A model generated the notes under the pieces. That model did not search any database. It was given only the letters and a program-made list of their open reading frames with translations, and was not told the origin of the DNA. Source: Marinospirillum sp. (lineage in GTDB: Bacteria; Pseudomonadota; Gammaproteobacteria; Pseudomonadales; Halomonadaceae). From it: 11,289 nucleotides of DNA. Of the stretch, positions 1-5,742 are shown in pieces; position 1 is the first letter of the stretch, and each line of letters opens with the position of its first letter. The position numbers and the translations under genes are program-made. The stretch spans positions 1 to 11,289 of the forward strand of contig NZ_JACUUA010000113.1 in the NCBI RefSeq assembly GCF_014859565.1, written 5' to 3'.

Positions 1-141
1 TTCACCACTATCAGGAAACAGCAGGGTTACACTGCGGCGATCACATTGCAGGATCGTACCCAGCCCCAGTTCAACTTCGGCATCACTGATCCAGCGTTGT
101 CCGGGAACAAAAGAAGGGTGTGCACGGGATGTGACAGGCAT
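1..141 (-). CDS. rapA: RNA polymerase-associated helicase RapA, N-terminal fragment
   Basis: Only the first 47 codons are in the window and the gene runs off the left edge. The translated start contains [17 protein letters not shown] followed by [10 protein letters not shown]. This matches the opening of RapA (HepA), the Swi2/Snf2-type ATPase that binds RNA polymerase and helps recycle it after transcription. The segment corresponds to the N-terminal Tudor-like region, and no helicase motif is reached. The ATG at 139-141 is supported by a GGAG Shine-Dalgarno (minus strand, plus positions 151-154) nine bases upstream. That GGAG lies inside one arm of an inverted repeat (149-227). The few residues before PGQRW differ from E. 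coli, so the exact first residues are less certain than the family. Confidence 0.9.
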   Translation of the reverse strand, partial: MPVTSRAHPSFVPGQRWISDAEVELGLGTILQCDRRSVTLLFPDSGE

Positions 142-148
142 CAGGGGG

Positions 149-227
149 AACTCCAGCAGGTGGCTTGCTCGAAAAGGGCGCTATCTTAGCGGATTGAGCA
201 AGCCAGCCCAAGGGAAGATCTGGAGTT
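149..227 (-). promoter_or_regulatory. Nested three-tier inverted repeat in front of rapA
   Basis: Three perfect inverted repeats sit one inside another. The outer arms AACTCCAG (149-156) and CTGGAGTT (220-227) are 8 bp. The middle arms TGGCTTGCTC (161-170) and GAGCAAGCCA (196-205) are 10 bp. The inner arms CGCTA (179-183) and TAGCG (187-191) have a 3-nt loop. On the minus strand the downstream outer arm contains the GGAG Shine-Dalgarno of rapA. A transcript entering from the upstream HATPase gene could therefore fold so as to hide the rapA ribosome site. No T-run follows, so it is not a simple terminator. Alternatively the repeats act in DNA as an operator, because a possible promoter overlaps them. 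Confidence 0.55.
183..211 (-). promoter_or_regulatory. Possible sigma-70 promoter for rapA
   Basis: Read on the minus strand, TTGGGC (206-211) and TAAGAT (183-188) are separated by 17 bp, a housekeeping-type arrangement with moderate matches to both hexamers. Transcription would start near 176, about 35 nt before the rapA ATG. The -10 lies in the loop-proximal stem of the nested inverted repeat, and the 10-bp middle arms flank the start region. A transcript from this promoter would lack the upstream arms, so any RNA fold hiding the Shine-Dalgarno would apply only to read-through transcripts. Confidence 0.3.
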
Positions 228-234
228 TTGGTGG

Positions 235-777
235 TTAAAGTTTTACGCGGGTCAGGCGGCCTCCTTCAAGGCACTCGTATTCTGAAGAAAGTGCACGGAT
301 TAGCAGCAGGCCTCGCCCGCTGCATTGCAGGGTGCCGGGATTGGATTGTCGGACTGGATAACAGCCCCGGCCATTATGGCTGACCTGAATCCTGATCTCA
401 CCGTTGGTTCGCCATTGCAGACTGGCAACCAGCTTGTGGTTGTGCGTGAGCTGTTGCAGTTGTTTGTCGCGCAGGGAATAAAACTGCTCCATCCCATTTT
501 CCTGATCTTTTAATCCGGATGAAAGCTGTAGTAACCCATGATCTATGGCGTTGTTGACTAGTTCAGAGGTGATAGTAAAAACCTTCTGACATATATCCAA
601 GTCAAACTGATGATTCAGCAGCGTGTCTGCAAATTTATAATGTATCTGCTGATGCTGTATTTTGTTACCTTTGTATATTTCAAGCAGGTTTTTTGTATCC
701 GATGACATAATTATGGGGTTATTAGCTATCCCATACTTTTTATAGGTTTTTGATGCTGTGCCAAGGGTGCTGTTCAT
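235..777 (-). CDS. Stand-alone GHKL/HATPase anti-sigma-type ATP-binding protein
   Basis: This 180-residue protein has a GHKL ATPase fold of the RsbW/SpoIIAB type. The N-box is E72-L-V-N75-N76-A-I-D-H80, the G1 position reads H134-N-G-R-G138, and the G2 loop is G154-R-G156-LLLI. The segment after the N-box (GLLQLSSGLK, then FYSLRDKQL) resembles the kinase-like domain found at the C-terminus of gammaproteobacterial receiver-PP2C regulators such as Pseudomonas HsbR. Here it stands alone without receiver or phosphatase; residues 1-45 match nothing I recognise. The aspartate that normally contacts adenine in the G1 motif (DxGxG) is histidine 134, so nucleotide binding may be altered. The start has a good AAGGA Shine-Dalgarno seven bases upstream. 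A sigma-54 promoter match lies 49 bp before the ATG (826-841). Likely role: a serine kinase or sequestering partner for an anti-sigma-factor antagonist. The partner is not visible here. Confidence 0.75.
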   Translation of the reverse strand: MNSTLGTASKTYKKYGIANNPIIMSSDTKNLLEIYKGNKIQHQQIHYKFADTLLNHQFDLDICQKVFTITSELVNNAIDHGLLQLSSGLKDQENGMEQFYSLRDKQLQQLTHNHKLVASLQWRTNGEIRIQVSHNGRGCYPVRQSNPGTLQCSGRGLLLIRALSSEYECLEGGRLTRVKL

Positions 778-825
778 TGCAGATTCCTTGTGGGACTCTT
801 TTGTTATGATCTTGTTTTTATGGCG

Positions 826-841
826 TGCAAGCTGTGTACCA
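826..841 (-). promoter_or_regulatory. Sigma-54 (-24/-12) promoter match for the HATPase gene
   Basis: On the minus strand the sequence is TGGTACA-CAGC-TTGCA. It fits the RpoN consensus TGGYRYR-N4-TTGCW at every constrained position, with the required 10 bp between the GG and GC doublets. The predicted start is near position 815, giving a leader of about 38 nt before the ATG at 777. The NtrC-type dyad at 943-959 would be centred near -136, a normal enhancer distance. Confidence 0.65.
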
Positions 842-857
842 GTGCGCTGTTTTTATA

Positions 858-872
858 ATTCATTAAATGAAT
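858..872. repeat. 15-bp palindrome ATTCATT-A-AATGAAT
   Basis: Perfect 7-bp arms flank a single central A. The left end overlaps a perfect TATAAT hexamer (854-859) on the plus strand, but no convincing -35 element sits upstream of it. It lies just upstream of the minus-strand sigma-54 promoter. It could be a binding site for an unidentified regulator, a bendable spacer, or chance in AT-rich DNA. Confidence 0.35.
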
Positions 873-942
873 ATTTTCCAGTTTTTTGTTTTTTTTCTAA
901 TGCTTAAAGCAAACTTTATTTGGTTTGTATGCAAGTTGTTAC

Positions 943-959
943 GGCACTGTGTTGGTGCA
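943..959. promoter_or_regulatory. NtrC-type enhancer dyad
   Basis: The 17-mer GGCACTGTGTTGGTGCA contains GCAC-N7-GTGC and matches the NtrC (GlnG) consensus TGCACT-N4-TGGTGCA at all but the first base. Its centre (951) lies about 132 bp upstream of the predicted plus-strand start (1083) and about 136 bp upstream of the predicted minus-strand start (815). This is comparable to the enhancer positions upstream of the classical glnA promoter. A GCACCA half-site at 974-979, about 30 bp away and so on a similar helical face, may be a weaker second site. Confidence 0.65.
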
Positions 960-1056
960 TTCTGCTTTTTATAGCACCACTATTAAACCTGATAAATGTA
1001 AGGTTTTTATTTTTATCATGTATCAAAATAGCGGCTTACAAAGTCAGCTCCGGAAA

Positions 1057-1072
1057 TGGCATAAAGGTTGCT
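1057..1072 (+). promoter_or_regulatory. Sigma-54 (-24/-12) promoter match for the Amt fusion gene
   Basis: TGGCATA-AAGG-TTGCT fits TGGYRYR-N4-TTGCW with correct spacing between GG (1058-1059) and GC (1070-1071). Transcription would begin near 1083, leaving about 46 nt before the ATG at 1129. Together with the NtrC dyad upstream it predicts expression under nitrogen limitation. Confidence 0.75.
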
Positions 1073-1128
1073 GCAGTCTTGAGCACGTAAAATGATGCTG
1101 TTCATGATGCCAACTCCGGGAGAGGAGT

Positions 1129-4100
1129 ATGAATGAAAAGGAAGCAATTGATGCTCTGTGGCTGCTGGTGGCAGCCATCTTGGTTCTTATCATGCAGGGC
1201 GGTTTTTTATGCCTTGAGTCCGGGCTGACCCGCAGTAAAAATGCCATCAACGTGGCATTAAAAAATGCCTTTGACCTGTTGGTGGTGGTCACTCTTTACT
1301 GGCTGGTCGGTTTTTCTCTAATGTTTGGTAATCCATCCGGATGGTTGCCAGATCTGAGCTGGGCAGCCAAAGATTTCAGTCAGGTCAGTTTTGCCGAGGC
1401 CGGTTTCTTTTTTTTCCAACTCACCTTCTGCGCCACGGCGGCCACTATTGTGTCCGGCGCTATTGCTGAGCGCAGTCGTTTTATCATTTATGTTTTGCTG
1501 ACCATCTTGATTACTGTAGTGATTTATCCTCTGGTGGGTCACTGGAGCTGGAGTAGTGCGTTTAATACTCAAGGTGGTTGGCTGGAGAATCTGGGGTTTG
1601 TTGATTTTGCAGGTAGTAGTGTGGTGCATGGTGTGGGCGGTTGGGTGGCACTGGCTGCGGTGATTGTGGTTGGCCCACGCCGGGGTCGTTTTGGTGATCA
1701 GGGTGAAGTGCATAATATTCCGGGCAGCAATCTGCCATTGGCGATGCTGGGCATGTTGTTGTTCATTTTTGGTTGGTTGGGTTTTAACGGCGGAAGTACC
1801 CTGGGTTTTGATGAGCGGGTGCCCGGAATTATCGTGAACACTCTGATGGCCGGTGCGGCGGGTGGCATAGTGGCTTTGGTGCTGAGTTATCAGTGGCTGG
1901 GTGGGCAGCAGGTGACACCATTGACCATCAACGGTGTACTGGCCGGATTGGTAGCCATCACTGCTGGGGCTCATGTGGTTTCTACACCAGCAGCCTTGCT
2001 GATTGGTGCGCTGGGTAGCCTGTGTATGCTGCTGGCTGAACAGTTGATGTTAAAGCTGAAACTGGATGATGCTGTTTCTGCGGTTCCGGTGCATCTGGTT
2101 GCCGGGATCTGGGGCACACTGGCAGTGGCTTTGTTCGGAGATGTCGAGCGGTTACAAACTGGTTTGTCATTTGCTGGTCAGTTGCAGATTCAGTTGTTGG
2201 GCATCATGGTTATTGGTGCTTTCAGTTTTAGTCTGGCGCTGGGTTTTCTGCTGGTGTTGCGTCGCCTAATGCCCTTGCGTGTTAGTGCCAGTGGAGAAGC
2301 AGAAGGGTTAAACGTGGCGGAACACGGTGCCCGCACAGAGCTGAATGAACTGCTGATGGCGATGGTGCAACAAGAAAAGACAGGTGATCTGCAGCAGAAA
2401 ATGCCGGTGGAGCCTTTTACCGAGGTTGGACAAATCGCGGCTCAGTACAATCGGGTGATGGATAAACTGAACCGTATGCTTGTGCGTACTCGTCTGATTG
2501 TACGGGACATTCGTGATGGGGTGATCACCTTTACCGGTCAGGGTGTGATTACCAGTGTTAATCCCGGTGCTGAGCATCTATTCGGGCGAGGTCAGCATGA
2601 ACTGGTGGGTCAGAGTACTGCCAGCCTGTTACATGCGGATTCAGCGGGATTGTTTCCTTTTATCAAGCTGGATCAATTGTTACCAGATTTGGCATCCGGC
2701 CAGAACGAAGGCCCGCATGAGTTGATCTCCCGACGCAAGGATGGCAGTGCGTTTTATATTGAGCTGACAACAGCGGCCAGCCCAACAGAAGGCGGTGTGC
2801 AATACAGTGCCGTGATTCGTGATATCAGTGAGCGCAAGCGTATGGAATCTCAGCTGCATAGTCATTCCGAGCTGGCGCAGGTCACACTGGAGGCCATTAC
2901 CGAGGGTGTTATTACCTGTGATGGCAAGATGAATACGGTGTATCTCAACCCGGTGGCTGTCCATCTGACCGGTTGGAACTCAAGGGATGCTTTTGGTAAA
3001 CCACTGGATCAGATTCTGCGGCTGCAGAATTCGGACGGTGAAGAAGTCAGTCCTTCATCACTTTGTGAGCAGCAGCAAAGCCAATGTCTGCAACTGCTGG
3101 CGCTGCAAGGTGAACCTTCCGATATAGAGCTGACACCAGCACCCCTGCATGACTCCGAAGGAAAACCAATTGGCTGGGTACTGGTACTGCAGGATGTGAC
3201 TCACAGTAACCGCCTGCAGGCGCAACTGAGTTTTCAGGCCGTTCATGACACGCTAACGGGGTTAGTGAACCGGCGTGAGTTTGAGCAACGCCTGCTGACC
3301 ATGATCCAAGAGGTGAACCATCAAGATTGTGAGCATGTGCTTTGTTACCTCGATCTGGATCAGTTCAAAATAGTGAATGACACCTGCGGACATCGTGCCG
3401 GGGACGTGTTGTTAAAACAGCTGGCTGCTACTCTAAAACCCCTGTTGCGTCAGAGTGATACTCTGGCTCGTCTGGGTGGTGACGAGTTTGGTGTGTTGCT
3501 GAATCATTGCCCGGTTGAGCGGGGGCTGGATATTGCTGAAAAGTTGCGCCAGACCGTTTGTGACTTTCGTTTTTCATGGGAAAAACGGGTTTTTGCAGTG
3601 GGTGTCAGTATAGGTATGGTGCATTTGGTTGCCCCTTGTGGAAACCTGGATGAGTTGTTAAGCCATGCAGATACTGCCTGTTATGCAGCCAAGAATATGG
3701 GGCGCAACCGGGTACATCTTTATGCACCTGACAATGCCGAAGTAAAAAATCAGACCCAGCAGATCCAGTGGGTTAATCGTATCCAACAGGCGTTGGATCA
3801 GGATCATTTCCGGTTGTATTGCCAGCCGGTGGTGCCGCTGACGGATCAGGAAGGCAGCTTGCCACATTATGAAATCCTGCTGCGGCTGGAGGATGAACAA
3901 GGACAACTGATTCCACCGGGTGCTTTTATTCCATCTGCTGAGCGTTTTAATCTGATGCCACAGATTGATTGCTGGGTGATCAGCAATACCCTCGCTTGGA
4001 TGGGTGATCGTTTGCGCTCCAGCAACCAGCCCATGATTTGTGCCATCAATTTGTCAGGTGCTTCGATGGGGCATCAGGTGTGTTTGCAAACCATTCAACA

Positions 4101-4533
4101 GCAGATCGAAAAACACCGGATACCGGCGCATTATATCTGTTTTGAAATAACCGAAACCACGGCGATGGCAGACTTGAGCAAGGCGCGCGATTTTATTTGT
4201 GAACTGAAAAAACTGGGCTGCCGGTTTGCACTGGATGATTTTGGTAGTGGTTTATCTTCTTTTGGTTATCTGCGTGAGTTGCCGGTTGATTATCTGAAAA
4301 TTGACGGGGTTTTTATCCGTGATCTGGCGGAAAATCGTATTGATCAGGCAATGGTGGCCTCCATCAATAATATTGGCCATATCATGGGTCTAAAAACCAT
4401 TGCCGAATTTGTTGAAAATGCCGCCACACTGGATGTGCTACGGCAACTGGATGTGGATTTTGCTCAGGGTTACCACCTAGGCAGACCAGAGCCACTGGAA
4501 AACCTAGGTAATATTCGGATTATGCCGCGTTAA
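1129..4533 (+). CDS. Amt ammonium channel fused to HAMP-like, PAS, PAS, GGDEF and EAL domains
   Basis: This 1134-residue inner-membrane receptor has an Amt channel at about 7-380 (around 11 helices, no cleaved signal peptide). Pore residues expected from E. coli AmtB are present: F100, D159, the twin histidines H167 and H322, F219 and S223. A HAMP-like linker (about 395-452, TGDLQQKMPVEPFTEVGQIA) leads to PAS 1 (about 455-570) and PAS 2 (about 580-697). GGDEF (about 700-866) keeps D742, the GGDEF loop 783-787 and the inhibitory RxxD site R774-D777. EAL (about 875-1125) has an E-I-L signature (E914) plus N974, E1006, D1036-D1037, K1057, E1093, E1096 and Q1113, so both c-di-GMP synthesis and hydrolysis look possible. 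No upstream in-frame ATG exists; GGGAG (1118-1122), six bases before the ATG, is the likely ribosome site. No glnK lies nearby, which suits an ammonium sensor more than a bulk transporter. Amt fusions to signalling domains are known; which activity dominates here cannot be read from sequence. Confidence 0.95.
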   Translation: MNEKEAIDALWLLVAAILVLIMQGGFLCLESGLTRSKNAINVALKNAFDLLVVVTLYWLVGFSLMFGNPSGWLPDLSWAAKDFSQVSFAEAGFFFFQLTFCATAATIVSGAIAERSRFIIYVLLTILITVVIYPLVGHWSWSSAFNTQGGWLENLGFVDFAGSSVVHGVGGWVALAAVIVVGPRRGRFGDQGEVHNIPGSNLPLAMLGMLLFIFGWLGFNGGSTLGFDERVPGIIVNTLMAGAAGGIVALVLSYQWLGGQQVTPLTINGVLAGLVAITAGAHVVSTPAALLIGALGSLCMLLAEQLMLKLKLDDAVSAVPVHLVAGIWGTLAVALFGDVERLQTGLSFAGQLQIQLLGIMVIGAFSFSLALGFLLVLRRLMPLRVSASGEAEGLNVAEHGARTELNELLMAMVQQEKTGDLQQKMPVEPFTEVGQIAAQYNRVMDKLNRMLVRTRLIVRDIRDGVITFTGQGVITSVNPGAEHLFGRGQHELVGQSTASLLHADSAGLFPFIKLDQLLPDLASGQNEGPHELISRRKDGSAFYIELTTAASPTEGGVQYSAVIRDISERKRMESQLHSHSELAQVTLEAITEGVITCDGKMNTVYLNPVAVHLTGWNSRDAFGKPLDQILRLQNSDGEEVSPSSLCEQQQSQCLQLLALQGEPSDIELTPAPLHDSEGKPIGWVLVLQDVTHSNRLQAQLSFQAVHDTLTGLVNRREFEQRLLTMIQEVNHQDCEHVLCYLDLDQFKIVNDTCGHRAGDVLLKQLAATLKPLLRQSDTLARLGGDEFGVLLNHCPVERGLDIAEKLRQTVCDFRFSWEKRVFAVGVSIGMVHLVAPCGNLDELLSHADTACYAAKNMGRNRVHLYAPDNAEVKNQTQQIQWVNRIQQALDQDHFRLYCQPVVPLTDQEGSLPHYEILLRLEDEQGQLIPPGAFIPSAERFNLMPQIDCWVISNTLAWMGDRLRSSNQPMICAINLSGASMGHQVCLQTIQQQIEKHRIPAHYICFEITETTAMADLSKARDFICELKKLGCRFALDDFGSGLSSFGYLRELPVDYLKIDGVFIRDLAENRIDQAMVASINNIGHIMGLKTIAEFVENAATLDVLRQLDVDFAQGYHLGRPEPLENLGNIRIMPR

Positions 4534-5126
4534 ACAATCAAGGACACGGCCACCAGTACCAGCAGGCTACCCATTACCAGATCAAATACACGCCAATGCA
4601 TGGGTGAACGTAACCAGCCTCCCAGTTTGCGCGAAAAACGGGTCAACAGGGTAAACCAGAGTGCCGAGGCGGCTGCAGCACCAATAACAAAAACACCCGG
4701 CTGGGCTTGCTGGGCACCCACACTGCCGATTAGCACCACGGTATCCAGATACACGTGAGGATTGACCAGCGAGATTAATGCCGCCTGCCCAGCCAGTTTT
4801 AAGGCACTGGCACCGGATGGTTCAGCACTGGCCAGCAAACCGGTAGAGCCCGTCCAGGCACGATAATAAGACTGGCTGGCTAACCACAACAGAATGGCAA
4901 CACCCAGCCAGGTCAGCAATGGCACCAGCTCCGGCAGCCAATTCTGCACATGAGTCAGACCAAAAACCCCCAGTGCAATCAGCAGGGTATCCAGTGAAAT
5001 ACAGACAGCAGCAATCGCTCCGGGATGTTCACCGCGCATACTCTTGCCCATCACCCAGGCGTTTTGTGCGCCAATGGCAACAATCAGGCTGATGGCAACA
5101 ATAAAACCTGTGAACAGCGAGGACAT
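4530..5126 (-). CDS. argO: LysE/ArgO-family basic amino-acid exporter
   Basis: This 198-residue inner-membrane protein has about six hydrophobic segments. It carries the LysE-family signatures GAQNAWV (19-25) and NPHVYLDTVVLIGS (122-135). Aspartates fall at D46 and D128, the same positions as functionally important aspartates in E. coli ArgO, and this alignment supports the chosen start. The frame stays open five codons upstream to a TTG at 5141. However, the GGAG ribosome site lies inside that extension, six bases before the ATG at 5124-5126, so the ATG is preferred. Likely role: export of arginine, possibly lysine or toxic analogues such as canavanine. Its stop overlaps the stop of the Amt fusion. 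A LysR-type dyad lies upstream and the ArgP-like regulator is nearby on the other strand. A weak promoter may be TTAGAC (5190-5195, minus) with GACAAT (5166-5171, minus), 18 bp apart. Confidence 0.9.
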   Translation of the reverse strand: MSSLFTGFIVAISLIVAIGAQNAWVMGKSMRGEHPGAIAAVCISLDTLLIALGVFGLTHVQNWLPELVPLLTWLGVAILLWLASQSYYRAWTGSTGLLASAEPSGASALKLAGQAALISLVNPHVYLDTVVLIGSVGAQQAQPGVFVIGAAAASALWFTLLTRFSRKLGGWLRSPMHWRVFDLVMGSLLVLVAVSLIV

Positions 5127-5184
5127 AACGCACTCCGACAATAAGAATCAGGGAAAAGATTTGCTATTGTCAGCAGCGTGTTGG

Positions 5185-5218
5185 TATTCGTCTAACGAAT
5201 AATATTACTGAGATATTA
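5185..5218 (-). promoter_or_regulatory. Probable ArgP (LysR-type) operator in front of argO
   Basis: Two adjacent dyads are visible. TATTCGT-CTA-ACGAATA (5185-5201) is a perfect 17-bp palindrome containing a T-N11-A core (TTCGTCTAACGAA). TAATAT-N7-ATATTA (5200-5218) follows directly. Their centres are about 16 bp apart. Relative to the weak argO promoter they fall around -34 and -50, where LysR-family activators usually contact DNA. Assignment to ArgP is inferred from position. Confidence 0.5.
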
Positions 5219-5244
5219 GAAGCTCTAATGATGGCGGCTGAAGT

Positions 5245-5328
5245 TTAAGAGTCTTGTGACGGCCAAAGCTGGGATGTATGGAGTAGTCTGAGGATTCTGA
5301 TAGTGTCATCGGTCCAGAAAAGACGCAT
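5245..5328 (-). pseudogene. RelE/ParE-family toxin remnant with internal deletion
   Basis: Directly after the antitoxin, with the TAATG stop-start overlap typical of toxin-antitoxin pairs, a 27-codon frame reads MRLFWT and then DDTIRILRLLHTSQLWPSQDS. The first residues resemble the start of RelE/ParE toxins that pair with this type of antitoxin. The rest resembles the usual C-terminal strand and tail of the same family (pattern GDxVRVLRVLHxxRQWP). About 60-70 central codons appear to be missing while the reading frame is kept. The product would lack the fold and active-site residues, so the toxin should be inactive. This is based on remembered family patterns. A fortuitous short frame is possible but less likely given the exact overlap. 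Confidence 0.6.
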
Positions 5329-5615
5329 TACTCAGAGGCCTTCAAAGCACGCTTTGTTGCTTCTCTTCTGGCGGCAAAGTGGCTTTCCACTTCACTGGCA
5401 GCAACAAGTCGTCCGGCATTTGCTGAATCCAGACCCTTTTGCACCTGATGTCGGAACCAGCGATCATGCTCAGCAACTTGTTGCTGTTGACTCACCAAGT
5501 CCCGCATAAAATCACGCAGTAGCTGAGCGCCAGTGCGATCCAGCGTTTTGGCGACAGAGGCAAACTCGGCTTTGAGTTGTTGATCGACTCGGAAAGTAAA
5601 AGTCGCTTCATTCAT
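5328..5615 (-). CDS. Ribbon-helix-helix antitoxin (orphan)
   Basis: This 95-residue protein has an N-terminal ribbon-helix-helix DNA-binding segment (TFTFRVDQQLKAEFASVAK, then RTGAQLLRDFMRDLV, about 5-42). A polar tail follows (VQKGLDSANAGRLVAASEVESHFAARREATKRAL) of the kind that wraps a RelE/ParE toxin. The family is CopG/RelB-like type II antitoxin. The toxin frame that starts at its stop codon is reduced to 27 codons, so the antitoxin is now an orphan. It could still protect against related toxins or act only as a repressor. The start has a GAGG ribosome site about eight bases upstream. An inverted repeat (5629-5658) immediately upstream is a likely autoregulatory operator. It lies between argP and argO, a pair often found adjacent, which suggests later insertion. 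Confidence 0.8.
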   Translation of the reverse strand: MNEATFTFRVDQQLKAEFASVAKTLDRTGAQLLRDFMRDLVSQQQQVAEHDRWFRHQVQKGLDSANAGRLVAASEVESHFAARREATKRALKASE

Positions 5616-5628
5616 TGTTTGAACCTCA

Positions 5629-5658
5629 TGTGTTACCTGTTAAGTACAGAATAACACA
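5629..5658. promoter_or_regulatory. Inverted repeat, likely antitoxin operator
   Basis: TGTGTTA (5629-5635) and TAACACA (5652-5658) are perfect 7-bp arms, with inner arms CTGT (5637-5640) and ACAG (5646-5649); the two halves differ by one inserted base. The element starts 14 bp upstream of the antitoxin ATG and overlaps a possible extended -10 (TGTTATTCT on the minus strand). Autorepression by the antitoxin is the simplest reading. Confidence 0.4.
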
Positions 5659-5742
5659 AGGATTGGATGCCGGAATACGAATGATCTAGAGCGTGTTAGC
5701 ATTTATCCAATGTATATTTTTTCGTAGGAATTAAAAAATCTA

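Larger units (their letters stand above)
778..1128. other. Divergent regulatory region between the HATPase and Amt-fusion genes
   Basis: This 351-bp gene-free, AT-rich stretch holds a minus-strand sigma-54 promoter match (826-841), a plus-strand sigma-54 promoter match (1057-1072) and an NtrC-type dyad between them (943-959). It also contains a 15-bp palindrome (858-872), a poly-T tract (about 883-898) and a GCACCA half-site (974-979) about 30 bp from the NtrC dyad. A weak AT-rich hairpin (985-1006) is followed by a T-rich run. No coding capacity or structured RNA was seen. The T/A tracts and a partial IHF-like TATCAA at 1021-1026 could help the DNA bend between enhancer and promoters. Confidence 0.7.

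Noticed and set aside
953..964. TGGTGCATTCTGC as a sigma-54 promoter
   Set aside because: Only 8 bp separate GG and GC instead of 10; the TGGTGCA is the right half of the NtrC-type dyad.
985..1020. AAACCT...AGGTTT hairpin followed by a T-rich run as a terminator or attenuator before the Amt fusion
   Set aside because: The stem is 6 bp with little GC and a 10-nt loop, and it lies upstream of the predicted sigma-54 start, so it would not be in the transcript.
1318..1974. Long open frame (218 codons) on the minus strand inside the Amt domain
   Set aside because: It is antisense to a strongly conserved membrane domain, has histidine- and threonine-rich composition, and is explained by codon bias of the sense gene.
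3865..3890. EAL domain degenerate because the signature reads E-I-L
   Set aside because: The essential glutamate is present, I and L variants are common in active enzymes, and all other metal and catalytic residues are intact.
5142..5244. Further pieces of the lost toxin downstream of the 27-codon remnant
   Set aside because: The C-terminal-like sequence already ends at 5245, and the rest of the stretch is argO regulatory DNA with no toxin-like frame.
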